64,000 nt of DNA from positions 818,098 to 882,097 of the forward strand of contig LT629764.1 of assembly GCA_900105225.1 (NCBI GenBank), in the 5' to 3' direction. The stretch is from Paenibacillaceae bacterium GAS479. GTDB lineage: Bacteria > Bacillota > Bacilli > Paenibacillales > Paenibacillaceae. The notes under the pieces are model-generated. The model saw only the letters and a list, made by a program, of their open reading frames with translations. It was not told where the DNA came from and made no database searches. Shown piece by piece: positions 16,171-25,456 of this stretch (position 1 is its first letter; each line of letters starts with the position of its first letter). Made by a program: the position numbers and the translations under genes.

Positions 16171-16735
16171 GGAAGGAATCCTCCAATATTCTGTTTGAAT
16201 TGAAAAACAGCAAGTTATTTGACGATGGAACGAATCGTTTTTGCTACAAAGAATAGTATGCAAATCTTCGGAATTTGCCGTCCGCAAACGAATAAGATCT
16301 CTACCTTTCATCTGGCGCAGCTCCTTGCAAATGCCGCTCAACGATCGCAACCTCTTTCTCTGGCATGACGTTTCGTCACCAAAAGCTATCCGTGTCACAG
16401 AATTGATCGTATGCGTAATAATTCATTTGCTAGCCATTCACCTTATCTGTTAGACCCCCTAATTCCGGAGAGTAGCTTGTGTAAGACGGAGTAGACGTAG
16501 ATTAGCCCCATCTTTCGTTGGTGCACAACCGCTTGCTCATTTCACAGCGCGCGGATGTAACGTATGAATTCCTCTGGCGTCGCGTCTTGACCCACACAAT
16601 GAACGAGATTGGCTCGACTTTATGCAACGCTAGTGGCCTAAATAATAATAAAGCTCCATTCCTCTTTTCCGCATGACCATTAATAGCTATAGCTGTAGCG
16701 ATATTGTTAATATTTGACTAAAAAAAACAGGTGCC
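16171..16735. other. Intergenic region upstream of the importer operon
   Basis: No complete gene is seen. On the minus strand, bases around 16552-16625 encode RANLVHCVGQDATPEEFIRYIRAL and a stop, which looks like the C-terminus of a degraded gene. No Fur-type palindrome was recognised upstream of the binding-protein gene. Confidence 0.4.
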
Positions 16736-16778
16736 GCAATAAAAAAAATCCCCATTATCCTCTTCATAATGGGAATTT
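16736..16778 (-). terminator. Rho-independent terminator
   Basis: CCCATTAT and ATAATGGG form a stem with a short loop; on the minus strand it is followed by T8. It would end transcripts of the degraded gene at 16809-17075. Confidence 0.8.
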
Positions 16779-16808
16779 TACTTAATTACTCAAGTTTTAA
16801 TGGTACAT

Positions 16809-17075
16809 TTAATGATGATGTCCCGCCGGAGCCGCGGCTGGCACTGCGTCCTGCTGTTTTTCCAGCTCGGCCAGGTGCTCGATCTCTTTGGCTTCGATGG
16901 CAAACCGCTTAGCTGACATGACCGCTGAAACGCCGTTAAATTTAATGCGGTACACACCTTCCTTGTCAAGCGGTTGTATTACGGTATAAACGCCGGCTCC
17001 AGCTTTTCCGGAATTTGCAGCTCAACTGTCAGATGGGGGCCGAATCCATTTTCATCCGTTCCCGCCGTATTGGCC
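16809..17075 (-). pseudogene. Degraded gene ending in HHH, possibly YtkA/FixH-like
   Basis: Two overlapping minus-strand frames are needed. One reads GTDENGFGPHLTVELQIPEKLEP; the other continues GVYTVIQPLDKEGVYRIKFNGVSAVMSAKRF, then KEIEHLAELEKQQDA and APAGHHH before the stop at 16809. A single-base change near 16990 splits them. The strand pattern resembles the YtkA-like domain, but family assignment is weak. A terminator follows directly. Confidence 0.5.
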
Positions 17076-17183
17076 TGGCAACCGCCTTAAGATAAAATTA
17101 GGTGCACGGCACGGAGGAATCAGGGGAGAAAAATGCTGAAGGAAGTTATCGGGAGCAATCTACTTCGTCTTATCTAGTTGAAT

Positions 17184-17219
17184 GAAAAAAAATGGTCCCC
17201 ATATTGCACAGGGACCATC
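17184..17219 (-). terminator. Terminator of the exonuclease operon
   Basis: ATGGTCCC and GGGACCAT form an eight-pair stem; on the minus strand it runs into T8. It lies 28 bases after the exonuclease stop. Confidence 0.85.
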
Positions 17220-17246
17220 TAGTAATAATAAATCTATTAAACCGGA

Positions 17247-18179
17247 TTAGCTGATCAGGCTGATCAGACTGCGGAACTCCAGCTCCTCAAACTTGCGCTC
17301 GACCGCATGCCGATCAACGGCCCAGCAACAGTCATTCATCGCCAGCAGCACCGGCGCTTCGCAATGGATCGTCGCCAGTCTGCGCGACAGATGCAGCATA
17401 TCGAGATCCGCTTCGATCTTGGCGCGGATCGTCTTGGAGAGCCCGTCCAGATTAGCCAGTATCTCATCGATAGAACCATACTCCTGGACAAGTTTCATGG
17501 CGGTTTTCTCGCCAATCCCTTTTACACCGGGATAATTGTCGCTTGCATCGCCCATTAGCCCTTTGACGTCGATAATTTGCGGCGGCGTAAGCCCCCGTTC
17601 CTCCATCAGACTGTCCGGCGTATAAAGCATGTAATTGCCGTGCCCCTTTTTCATGATGATGACCGAAATCCGCTCGTCCACCAGCTGCAGTAAATCATGA
17701 TCGCCCGTAAGCACAAACACCTCATGCTCCTGACCATGCAGCCTTGCCAGCGTCCCGATGCAGTCATCCGCTTCATAACCAGGAGCTCCAATGTTAGGCA
17801 CGCCGAAGCTCGCTACAACCTCTTTGACGAGATCGAACTGCGGAATCAGATCATCCGGTGCATCAGGCCGATTCGCCTTGTACAGCGAAAACTCCTCCGT
17901 GCGGAACGTACCGCTGCCGAGATCCCAGCAACAAGCTACATGGGTTGGCTCAAACTTACGGATCGCATCCATGAAATAACGCACGAAGCCATGCACCGCA
18001 TTGACCGGCAGCCCCGTGCTTGTGCGCCTGACACTGCCGCCATAGGCGGTAGCGAAGTAAGCGCGGAACAGGATGGCCATGCCATCCACAAGGAGCAGCC
18101 GCGAACGCTCCGGCAGCTCTGCCGCTCCGGCAATCACTTCGACCGACTTCTCCTCTTCATTCCAGGTGAACAAATCCAT
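17247..18179 (-). CDS. 5'-3' exonuclease (PolA N-terminal domain type, YpcP-like)
   Basis: 310 residues from ATG 18179, chosen for the GGGAGAGGG just upstream. It holds the metal-binding acids of the FEN/5'-nuclease family: LLVDGMAILFRAYFA, ACCWDLGSGTFR, APGYEADDCIGTLA, VLTGDHDLLQLV and VKGLMGDASDNYPGVKGIGEKTA (helix-3-turn motif). It is the stand-alone form of the polymerase I exonuclease domain, which removes RNA primers and flaps. It begins two bases after the aminotransferase stop, so the two are co-transcribed. Confidence 0.9.
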   Translation of the reverse strand: MDLFTWNEEEKSVEVIAGAAELPERSRLLLVDGMAILFRAYFATAYGGSVRRTSTGLPVNAVHGFVRYFMDAIRKFEPTHVACCWDLGSGTFRTEEFSLYKANRPDAPDDLIPQFDLVKEVVASFGVPNIGAPGYEADDCIGTLARLHGQEHEVFVLTGDHDLLQLVDERISVIIMKKGHGNYMLYTPDSLMEERGLTPPQIIDVKGLMGDASDNYPGVKGIGEKTAMKLVQEYGSIDEILANLDGLSKTIRAKIEADLDMLHLSRRLATIHCEAPVLLAMNDCCWAVDRHAVERKFEELEFRSLISLIS

Positions 18180-18181
18180 GC

Positions 18182-19393
18182 CTAACCCTCTCCCTTCCAA
18201 AATACCGGCAACCAACGAGCGATCCGCTCTGCCGCCTCAATTAACCGTTCTTCTTGCTCCACAAATGCAATCCGCACATATCCTTCGCCTTCGCTTCCAA
18301 ATGCATCTCCAGGCACAACGGCAATGCCTGTATCCATTAACAAGCGTTCCGCAAAGGCACGGCTGCTCCAACGCTTGCCGCCTTGCGGCGGCTGCGGTAC
18401 GGCGGCCCATATAAACATCGTTGCTGCTGGCGGTTCCACCGGCCAGCCTGCTTCGTTCAAAGCCCGCACCAGCGCATTTCTGCGACTCTCATAAATGCGG
18501 CCGTAGCCGACATAACCAGGTTCCATTGCCTCATCGAGTGCGGCAATGGCAGCTTGCTGCACGGCGCTGAACACGCCGTAATCGATGTTTGCTTTCAGCC
18601 TGCGCAACGCACCGACTGCTTCCGGATTGCCGGCCAGGAAGCCAATACGGCAGCCGGCCATATGGAAACTCTTGGACATAGAATGGAACTCAACGGCAAT
18701 GTCCAACGCTCCAGGCAAAGCGAGTACAGACTGTGGCCGATAGCCGTCATAGCCCATCTCAGAATAGGCCAGGTCATGGACGAGAATCGTATTATGCTTG
18801 CGGCATTTGGCCAGCAGCCGTTCCAACAATTCTAGGTTGGAAGCCGCTCCAACAGGATTGCCCGGCAATCCAAGCAGCACAAAACGGGCTTCATCCCACA
18901 CCTCATCCGACAAGCTGTCCGGCTGGGGCAAAAAACCGTCCTCAGGGCGCAGCTTGAGCTGAACAGGCTCTACACCGGCAACGGCCAGCAATGCCGCATA
19001 TACCGGATAGCCGGGATCTGGCACAATCGCCTTCTCGCCCGGATTGCAGAGCGCAAGCGCAAGATGGGCAAGCCCATCCTGCGATCCCATCAACGTCACC
19101 AAGCCGTCATGCGCATCAATTTTGGCATCGAAGCGGAAGCTCATCCACTCCGCGGCTTTGCGGCGGAACGCCTCGCTGCCATGCGACGTCGGATAGCGAT
19201 AAGAGGTCGGTTTAAGCGCTGCCTCGCTCAAAGCCTGCATAATACGAGTGCTTGGCGGCAAATCAGGACTGCCTATGCTAAGGTCGATGACATCCTGTCC
19301 AGCCGCAGCAGCTGCAGCCCGCCAAGCCGCCACCTCGTCAAAAATCGAGGAGCCAAGGCGCTCCAGCTTGTCCGCTCCGATGCGATCAGCCAT
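18182..19393 (-). CDS. PLP-dependent class I/II aminotransferase
   Basis: 403 residues from ATG 19393, which overlaps the ArsC/Spx-like gene end. PLP lysine lies in SMSKSFHMAGCRIGF, with LPGNPVGAAS and the Asp/Tyr cofactor residues in VHDLAYSEMGYDG. The opening ADRIGADKLERLGSSIFDEV resembles LL-diaminopimelate aminotransferase-type (DapL-related) enzymes of Gram-positives, but the substrate cannot be fixed from sequence. Confidence 0.85.
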   Translation of the reverse strand: MADRIGADKLERLGSSIFDEVAAWRAAAAAAGQDVIDLSIGSPDLPPSTRIMQALSEAALKPTSYRYPTSHGSEAFRRKAAEWMSFRFDAKIDAHDGLVTLMGSQDGLAHLALALCNPGEKAIVPDPGYPVYAALLAVAGVEPVQLKLRPEDGFLPQPDSLSDEVWDEARFVLLGLPGNPVGAASNLELLERLLAKCRKHNTILVHDLAYSEMGYDGYRPQSVLALPGALDIAVEFHSMSKSFHMAGCRIGFLAGNPEAVGALRRLKANIDYGVFSAVQQAAIAALDEAMEPGYVGYGRIYESRRNALVRALNEAGWPVEPPAATMFIWAAVPQPPQGGKRWSSRAFAERLLMDTGIAVVPGDAFGSEGEGYVRIAFVEQEERLIEAAERIARWLPVFWKGEG

Positions 19394-19757
19394 GCCAAGC
19401 TTCCCGGTATTCCTCCGGCTTGTAACCAACGGTCACCTTATTGCCGTCGGTAACGATCGGCCGCTTAAGCAGCCTTCCATTGGAAGCAAGCAGTTGGAGC
19501 TGCTCGTCCTCGCTCATGTCGGCAAGCTTGTCCTTGAGGCCGAGCTCTTTGTAAACCTCGCCTGAGGTATTGTAAAACTTTTTCAGTGGAAGACCACTCT
19601 TGCGAACGAGCTCGCGAAGCTGCTCCTTGGAAGGGGGCTCGTCAAAAACCGGAATGCGATGCAACTCGCGGCCACCCTCCTCCAAATCCTTGATGGCTTT
19701 GCGGCAAGTGCCACACTTGCTATATTCATAGATGGTCAAATCTTGCTTACTCAACAT
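19386..19757 (-). CDS. ArsC/Spx-family thioredoxin-fold protein (YusI-like)
   Basis: 123 residues. YSKCGTCRKAIKDLEE contains a CxxC at the active site, and KRPIVTDGNKVTVGYKPEEY is the conserved cis-Pro region of the ArsC/Spx fold. The small size and motif match YffB/YusI-type arsenate-reductase-like proteins rather than the regulator Spx, which lacks the KRPIVTDG context. ATG 19757 has AAGG seven bases upstream; a GTG two codons earlier is possible. It overlaps the following aminotransferase. Confidence 0.85.
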   Translation of the reverse strand: MLSKQDLTIYEYSKCGTCRKAIKDLEEGGRELHRIPVFDEPPSKEQLRELVRKSGLPLKKFYNTSGEVYKELGLKDKLADMSEDEQLQLLASNGRLLKRPIVTDGNKVTVGYKPEEYREAWHG

Positions 19758-19845
19758 ATTCACGCCTTTCTCGATATTGAAACGATTGGTCGCAAGACCA
19801 ACAGCGCCCGCTCACATAACTCACAAAGCTCGATTAACCGGCTCA

Positions 19846-20853
19846 TCAATCAGGCTGCTGCGCCCGCAACAGCTTTTCTAAAGCATTAAGCTCAGGCGGC
19901 AGCGCTGCTGAAAAGCTCATCTCTTCCCCCGTCATCGGGTGATGGAAACTTAACCGCTCGGCATGCAGCGCCTGGCGAGCCGCCGCCTGCTCCCATGCTG
20001 CACAGCCCGTGCCAGCCGCACCAGGGCCGTACATGCGGTCGCCGATGAGCGAGCAGCCGATCCAGCCCATATGAACGCGGATCTGATGCGTGCGACCCGT
20101 TTCCAGCCGCAGTCGGAGTTTGCAGGCCGTCCCGCTCGCATAGGTCTCGACCGTCTCATAACGCGTCGCGGAAGGATAACCGATGGGAGTTACAATTCGG
20201 TAATGCGGCGCTGCCGGATCACGGTCAATCGGAGCATCTACACGTCCTAATGCTATCGCAGGTGCGCCATAGGCATACGCCAAATAACCTTTACGAATGC
20301 GCCCATCGCCATGCTGCTCCGACAGCTGTTGATGCACATACGGGTTTTTGGCGATCAGCACAAGGCCCGACGTATCCTCGTCCAGTCGATGCACAGGTCG
20401 GAAGCGCACATTCTGGCCCTGCTCTTGCCAATGATGAACAGCGGCGTTAGCGAGTGTCCCCGTATAGTGACCATGCGTCGGATGCACAACTGTGCCCGCA
20501 GGTTTATTCAAGAGTAGCAGCCAGCGATCCTCATAGACAATATTCAGCGGCAGTGGCTGAGCCAAAATATCTTCGGAGCGCTCCTGCTCCATACGAATCT
20601 CGCAAATATCCCCGGCCGCTACTGGATCGCCGGAATAAGCTCGTTTACCGTTGATCATGAGGCCTTGTTCCGTCAGCTTAAGTCGAGAAAGCAGCTTGCG
20701 AGAGACGCCCAGACGCCTCTCCAACAGCTTGGACAGCTTCCAGCCCTGCTCCGCCTCACCAGCGGTCACCGCAATCGGCTCATAGTAGCCGAGTGGCGGT
20801 ACCGTTCCTTGTACGTACCTTGGATTCGTCCTAGCTGTCGCCACGAAACACAT
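19846..20853 (-). CDS. RluA-family pseudouridine synthase
   Basis: About 335 residues: an S4-like domain (WKLSKLLERRLGVSRKLLSRLKLTEQGLMING) followed by the catalytic domain with HRLDEDTSGLVLIAKN, where the Asp is the nucleophile, and TGRTHQIRVHMGWIG. It isomerises uridine in rRNA or tRNA; which sites is unknown. The start is uncertain because the frame continues back into the adenosyltransferase gene; ATG 20853 gives a 23-base overlap and is preceded by GGGGCGG. Confidence 0.88.
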   Translation of the reverse strand: MCFVATARTNPRYVQGTVPPLGYYEPIAVTAGEAEQGWKLSKLLERRLGVSRKLLSRLKLTEQGLMINGKRAYSGDPVAAGDICEIRMEQERSEDILAQPLPLNIVYEDRWLLLLNKPAGTVVHPTHGHYTGTLANAAVHHWQEQGQNVRFRPVHRLDEDTSGLVLIAKNPYVHQQLSEQHGDGRIRKGYLAYAYGAPAIALGRVDAPIDRDPAAPHYRIVTPIGYPSATRYETVETYASGTACKLRLRLETGRTHQIRVHMGWIGCSLIGDRMYGPGAAGTGCAAWEQAAARQALHAERLSFHHPMTGEEMSFSAALPPELNALEKLLRAQQPD

Positions 20854-21403
20854 CCGCCCCACGCACGTATTCGGTATCCTGCTGTCCCGCACGAAAGTTT
20901 GCCGCCCTGGAAGCCGCAAAAAAGAAATCCGACAGTCTATTCAAATAGCGGATCACCGCTGGATTGATTTCCTTAGCGCCTGCCAGCGCCACCGTTCTGC
21001 GCTCCGCGCGGCGGCATACCGTGCGGCATATATGCAATGATGCGGCCAGAGCGGTCCCGCCGGGCAAAATGAATCGTTTGATAGGCGGGCACTCACCGTC
21101 CAGCTCATCGATCCAGCTCTCCAGCCGTTTGTTCATCTCATCGGTTACTTTAAGTTGCTCCGGCCTCGGATTCGCATAGCTGAGATCGGAGCCGCAGTCG
21201 AAAAGCTCATGCTGGATTTCTTCCAGCATCGCGGCCAGACCGGCCATTCTGGAATCTTCTATAGCTGCTGCGCGGGCTGCCCCTGTGTATGCATTCAGTT
21301 CATCTATTGTGCCAAAAGCCTCAACCTGGACATCGTCCTTATTGACACGACCGCCGATTAGGGAAGTCTGTCCGGTATCGCCCGTTCTCGTATATAACTT
21401 CAA
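20831..21403 (-). CDS. Cob(I)alamin adenosyltransferase, PduO type
   Basis: 190 residues from TTG 21403, chosen since GAAGGGA precedes it and the family opening KLYTRTGDTGQTSLIGG follows at once. The ATP-binding and substrate segments are present: VEAFGTIDELNAY, FILPGGTALAASLHICRTVCRRAERR and YLNRLSDFFFAASR. It transfers the adenosyl group of ATP to cob(I)alamin to make coenzyme B12. No cobalamin riboswitch was recognised upstream. Confidence 0.92.
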   Translation of the reverse strand: MKLYTRTGDTGQTSLIGGRVNKDDVQVEAFGTIDELNAYTGAARAAAIEDSRMAGLAAMLEEIQHELFDCGSDLSYANPRPEQLKVTDEMNKRLESWIDELDGECPPIKRFILPGGTALAASLHICRTVCRRAERRTVALAGAKEINPAVIRYLNRLSDFFFAASRAANFRAGQQDTEYVRGADVFRGDS

Positions 21404-21572
21404 TACTATCCCTTCCCGTCTCCTGTAAGTGGAGCTATAAGTATACCATATTCGCCAAGCAACCCGGCATAAAGACAACAACAAAAAAGCCTTCCCCATA
21501 GATGCGCCGGTAATAGCGCAACCATGAGAAAAGCCGGTTCAAACGATCATTCTCGTCCTAGTTGAATGAGGA

Positions 21573-21806
21573 TTAGCTCAAACGATGATGCAGGAATTCA
21601 TTGATTTTGAGATCTAGTTTTTGACTAATGGCGAGAAGATGCTCCGACTGGAACCCCGATCCCTGCTCGTACGTTTGTTCCATCTCCTTGCGAAGCTCGT
21701 CAATCTCCTCCGCAAGACCGCGCAGAAACGGGGTCCAGCTACCTGCCGATAATGACTTGGACTCCGCTTCAGCAACAAAACCGGCTTCTATCCCTGTCGT
21801 CATACG
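21573..21806 (-). CDS. Spo0E-family aspartyl-phosphate phosphatase-like protein
   Basis: 77 residues from ATG 21806 (GGGAGGG seven bases upstream). The C-terminal two-helix hairpin carries EEIDELRKEMEQTYEQG and ISQKLDLKINEFL; the S-Q-x-L-D motif defines the Spo0E family, which dephosphorylates the sporulation regulator Spo0A. The N-terminal 30 residues are extra compared with typical family members. Confidence 0.8.
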   Translation of the reverse strand, partial: RMTTGIEAGFVAEAESKSLSAGSWTPFLRGLAEEIDELRKEMEQTYEQGSGFQSEHLLAISQKLDLKINEFLHHRLS

Positions 21807-21958
21807 GCATCCCTCCCAAGTCATACTCGGCTGCAGTAAAATTCATTTCATACCTATTGTAGGACATAATTATAAAATATTGTAAATGAATCTAGCTCAT
21901 TATACCAAAAGTTCCTCTTATTGCCTACTGCGTAAAGGAGAATAAATATAATGTTTTT

Positions 21959-23179
21959 TTAATTTTTAAGTTTATTTACAAATGTACCGATACGATCCAT
22001 CGCCTCTGTCAGCTGAGCCACTGACGTAGCGTAAGAGCATCTCAAATGCCCTTCTCCGCCTAATCCGAACACATTACCAGGTACGGCTGCTACACCATGC
22101 TCCTGTACGAGCCGCTCCGCAAATTGTTCCGAGGTCAAGCCTGTACTCACGATGGACGGGAAAGCGTAAAACGCTCCTTGCGGCTCATGGCATTCCAGAC
22201 CAATCTCGCGAAGTCCGCTGACGACGAGCCTGCGCCGCTGGTTGTAGGATTCCATCATCCGCTGCATCTCTTCCAAGCCGTTCGTCAGCGCCTCATAAGC
22301 GGCTACCTGAGCCATATTGGACGCGCACATGACGGTGTACTGATGAATTTTGAGCATCGCTGCGATTATCTCATGATGTCCACAAGCATAACCGATCCTC
22401 CAGCCCGTCATTGCAAACGCCTTGGAAAAACCACTGACCAGAATAGTACGATCCTTCATTCCAGGAATCGCGGCAAAGCTTACATGTTTACTTCCGTAGG
22501 TAAGCTCTGCATAGATTTCATCGGAGATGACGATCAGATCATGCTCCTCAACGATCTTGGCAATTGGGAGCCAGTCCTCAAGGGTCATCGTGCCTCCGGT
22601 CGGGTTGCTTGGATAGCTAAGCACGAGAATCTTGGAGCGTGGAGTGATAACGGCTTTGAGCGATTCCGCCTTCAACTTGAAGGAATCACGCGCGAACGTC
22701 TCAATGCCTACCGCAACACCTCCCGAGAGAGCGGTGATCGGCGAATAGGAAATATAGCTAGGCTCAGGAATCAAAATCTCGTCGCCAGGGGTAATCAGCG
22801 CACGCAGCGCCAAATCGATCGCTTCGCTGCCCCCCACCGTGACGAGAATCTCTTTGCCGGGATCGTAGTCTACGCCGAAGCCATCGCTCAAATACTGGCC
22901 GATTGCGCCGCGCAGCTCAATTGTACCGGCATTGGACGTATATTGCGTTTTGCCCGCTTCAAGCGCGGCCACGCAAGCATCGCGCACATGCCATGGGGTG
23001 ACAAAGTCCGGCTCGCCTACACCGAGTGTGATGACATCCTTGCGACTGCTAGCCAGATCGAAGAAACGACGGATACCGGAAGGCTTCATTTCCCGCACCT
23101 GAGGGGATAAGTAATCGGACATGCTGCGCACGACCGTTCCCTGAGGGCTGCTTTTAATGAATTCTTTGGATAGACTCAT
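21959..23179 (-). CDS. Class I/II aminotransferase (AlaT/PatA-like)
   Basis: 406 residues: GVGEPDFVTP, YPSNPTGGTM, SDEIYAELTYG and PLP lysine in SGFSKAFAMTGWRIGY. It follows an Lrp-type regulator with a 15-base gap, the same order as alaR-alaT in Bacillus subtilis, where AlaR activates the alanine transaminase gene in response to alanine. That context favours alanine:2-oxoglutarate transamination, but the PatA branch is close in sequence. Confidence 0.87.
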   Translation of the reverse strand: MSLSKEFIKSSPQGTVVRSMSDYLSPQVREMKPSGIRRFFDLASSRKDVITLGVGEPDFVTPWHVRDACVAALEAGKTQYTSNAGTIELRGAIGQYLSDGFGVDYDPGKEILVTVGGSEAIDLALRALITPGDEILIPEPSYISYSPITALSGGVAVGIETFARDSFKLKAESLKAVITPRSKILVLSYPSNPTGGTMTLEDWLPIAKIVEEHDLIVISDEIYAELTYGSKHVSFAAIPGMKDRTILVSGFSKAFAMTGWRIGYACGHHEIIAAMLKIHQYTVMCASNMAQVAAYEALTNGLEEMQRMMESYNQRRRLVVSGLREIGLECHEPQGAFYAFPSIVSTGLTSEQFAERLVQEHGVAAVPGNVFGLGGEGHLRCSYATSVAQLTEAMDRIGTFVNKLKN

Positions 23180-23194
23180 GTCGGCTCACCCTCG

Positions 23195-23686
23195 TTACGG
23201 CGTAACCAGCAACCGCTGATCGCCTTCTTTTTCTTCTAAGATTATGCCGTCCTGCTTGTATTTCTTCAAAATAAAAAAGGTTTTTGTGGAAAGCACGGAA
23301 TCAATAGGTGAAAGCTTGCCCGATACAAAATTGGCAACCTCGTTGAGCGTGCGTCCTTCCACTTCAACGAGCAGATCGTAGGCTCCAGACATCAAATATA
23401 CGCTTTTCACTTCCGGATACAGGTAAATGCGCTCGGCAATGCCTTCGAAGCCGCGTCCTCTCTCCGGCGTAATTTGAACCTCGATTAAGGCGGTGACCTT
23501 CTGATCGTCCACTTTGCTCCAGTTAATTACGGGCGCGTATTTGACGATGACGTGATCCTGTTCCAGTTCCGCGATCGCTTGCTCCACCTCATTCTGCGGT
23601 TGTCCGAGCATTGTTGCGATCAGTTGTGGGCTCCTGCGCGCGTCTTCTTTCAGCAGTTCGAGCACCTTAAGTTTCTTATCATCCAT
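23195..23686 (-). CDS. Lrp/AsnC-family transcriptional regulator (AlaR-like)
   Basis: 163 residues from ATG 23686 (AAGGGAG upstream). N-terminal winged helix (KKLKVLELLKEDARRSPQLIATMLG...VEQAIAELEQDHVIV) and C-terminal RAM ligand domain (TALIEVQITPERGRGFEGIAERIYLYPEVKSVYLMSGAYDLLVEVEG). RAM domains bind amino acids and form octamers. Located immediately upstream of the aminotransferase in an alaR-alaT-like unit. Confidence 0.9.
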   Translation of the reverse strand: MDDKKLKVLELLKEDARRSPQLIATMLGQPQNEVEQAIAELEQDHVIVKYAPVINWSKVDDQKVTALIEVQITPERGRGFEGIAERIYLYPEVKSVYLMSGAYDLLVEVEGRTLNEVANFVSGKLSPIDSVLSTKTFFILKKYKQDGIILEEKEGDQRLLVTP

Positions 23687-23806
23687 CGTCTTTATAACTC
23701 CCTTCCTGAAGCGGTATAAAGAACATTTTACAACGTAAACAAGTCGTTTGGAAAGCGAAATAAGGAAAGGCAACGGCTGTAGGCCCTTACAACCCGTGTT
23801 ATGTAG

Positions 23807-23836
23807 AAAAGGCCGGATGGGGGCATCCGGCCTTTT
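23807..23836. terminator. Bidirectional terminator
   Basis: AAAAGGCCGGATG and CATCCGGCCTTTT make a 13-pair stem with a 4-base loop, A/T tracts on both sides. On the minus strand it follows the CotF-like gene. Confidence 0.85.
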
Positions 23837-23845
23837 GAAATAGCT

Positions 23846-24238
23846 TTAGTTATAAAGCGGCGAGTCGGATTGCTGCTGCCCCATCGGCTGCGCCATGAAC
23901 GGCTGTGCCTGTTTCATACCGCTAAGCCGCTGCCCGATGAATTGCTGCGTCTGCTGCTGCGTATGCGTGTACGTCTGAATTTGCTTTTGAATCTCCTGAC
24001 GGAGCACCGGAGAGGAGGTATCGTACATATTGGCCGATTGCATGGCGTTATAGAGTTCGCCTTGCATTTGCAGGCTGCTGTTCGTCAGATCCGTGAACAT
24101 CTTGCGGACATCGGGACAGGTTGATTCCGTCGCCGCCGTTGCGTATTCACGAACGACCCGTTTCAAGTCGGAGAGTACGGTATACGCCCAGTCAGCGTCC
24201 GGAAGCTTAGGCAGTTGCATCCCATTCTGCTGATTCAT
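23846..24238 (-). CDS. CotF-like spore coat protein
   Basis: 130 residues. Helical coat-F domain: DADWAYTVLSDLKRVVREYATAATESTCPDVRKMFTDLTNSSLQMQGELYNAMQ, then a Gln-rich tail (TYTHTQQQTQQF, MGQQQ). The family is deposited in the inner spore coat of bacilli. A second, shorter helical protein of similar type is encoded 28 bases upstream and the two probably form one sporulation transcript. Confidence 0.82.
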   Translation of the reverse strand: MNQQNGMQLPKLPDADWAYTVLSDLKRVVREYATAATESTCPDVRKMFTDLTNSSLQMQGELYNAMQSANMYDTSSPVLRQEIQKQIQTYTHTQQQTQQFIGQRLSGMKQAQPFMAQPMGQQQSDSPLYN

Positions 24239-24266
24239 AAGTAAGACCTCCTAGTGTTGGATTGGC

Positions 24267-24491
24267 TCAATTTTGCGGAGTTGTCGGGGCAAGCGATTGA
24301 TGCTGGTTCAAAGCGTTCATCAGCGTGCTGTAGTTCTGTCCATGCGTCGTGACCATTTGGGACAAAAGTTGGCTAATTCCAGCATCGCTAATGCTAGTAG
24401 CTGCACAAGCACATTGTTTCATAAGAAGGTCTTCATTGGACATGGAGTCGGCGATGTACTCCAGTTCTTTTCCGGATATCGGCTGTAGCAT
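24267..24491 (-). CDS. Small CotF-type partner protein
   Basis: 74 residues: ISGKELEYIADSMSNEDLLMKQCACAATSISDAGISQLLSQM resembles the first half of coat-F-like proteins (domain often found in the short paired gene), with an adjacent CAC motif and an Ala/Thr/Pro-rich end. The start ATG 24491 is preceded by GGGAGG. Confidence 0.7.
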   Translation of the reverse strand: MLQPISGKELEYIADSMSNEDLLMKQCACAATSISDAGISQLLSQMVTTHGQNYSTLMNALNQHQSLAPTTPQN

Positions 24492-24595
24492 GGTAGTGCC
24501 TCCCTTAGATCAAGGTTTAAGTTTCCAAGGGGTAGCATGCCCAGGCAGGGAAAGGATATGTACGCGGAACAGACGTTTTCATCTCCTCCGCGGCT

Positions 24596-25246
24596 TCATA
24601 TGAACAAAGCATGAATAGCGGACAGAGGCAGCATCAACTGCTGTCCATCGGCCCCGGTCATGAAAACGAATCCTTCCTCGACATGACCAAGTACCCCCGC
24701 TACATCCGGTAGCACTCCGCGGCAAATGACGGCTACCTCGCCCTCCAGCCTTATCAATTGCTGCTCGAATTGCCTGGCCAGACCGAGCGACAGTGGTCGA
24801 AGCGGAAACTGCTCGGGACTGAGCCGATAGGGAGACATCCCGGGAGAATAAAGTGATAGCGCCTGCAAATGCTGAAACGGAATTAACACAGCGCCATGCA
24901 GCGGCGTACAGAAGATAACAAAATCGTTCATCAAACCAGCCAAATAACCATGCAGTACATGGGAAGCAGACAGCCTCGCCTCGGAAAAGACTCCTTTTGC
25001 GGCCATTAGTGCCGAGCGGTACCCTGAATAAGCAGTTGCTGCTGTCTCCGTCAGCCCAATCGACTCCGCCGGCGCCAGCATCCCCATGTCTTTGACCTGA
25101 TGAAGCGGGATGAAAACCTCTCTGCGACTCCCTTCGTCAATGAGCACGAGCAGATCCCTATGCCATACTTTTAAGATCCCTTCCGTTTCCCAGCCTTCTA
25201 ATTGAATCTTTACCCGCCTATGCAGCCATACATTTTTTACGCTCAA
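24596..25246 (-). CDS. Protein with two Sm-like/DUF2642-like segments, divergent from cotH
   Basis: 216 residues from TTG 25246, chosen because GGAGGGG lies seven bases upstream. Residues 1-50 (SVKNVWLHRRVKIQLEGWETEGILKVWHRDLLVLID...EVFIPLHQVK) and the last 50 (LEGEVAVICRGVLPDVAGVLGHVEEGFVFMTGADGQQLMLPLSAIHAL) each look like a small beta-barrel of the Sm/DUF2642 type, a fold seen in several Bacillus spore proteins. No signal peptide. Divergent from the cotH gene by about 210 bases, which suggests shared sporulation control (inference). Confidence 0.6.
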   Translation of the reverse strand: MSVKNVWLHRRVKIQLEGWETEGILKVWHRDLLVLIDEGSRREVFIPLHQVKDMGMLAPAESIGLTETAATAYSGYRSALMAAKGVFSEARLSASHVLHGYLAGLMNDFVIFCTPLHGAVLIPFQHLQALSLYSPGMSPYRLSPEQFPLRPLSLGLARQFEQQLIRLEGEVAVICRGVLPDVAGVLGHVEEGFVFMTGADGQQLMLPLSAIHALFI

Positions 25247-25456
25247 AACAATCGCCCCTCCACAGTCAAGCGCTTCTCGTATTGCGGCGCCGCCATCCAT
25301 TCCTTTACTGCATCCTATGCAGCCTGTCTTCCGCCCGCATGGGGATTTGCCGCGAACTATTGGCCTGCTTTGCATCCGAACCAACTGGAGCCTTGCAGAA
25401 TAGTTTATCGCATAGGCAAATGCCAGGGCAGGCATAGGCAAGGGAGGCGGACGGGT

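Noticed and set aside
16171-16300. Fur box before the binding-protein gene
   Set aside because: No GATAATGATTATC-like inverted repeat was seen.
20831-21572. Cobalamin riboswitch upstream of the adenosyltransferase
   Set aside because: I could not find the B12-box core or a matching hairpin.
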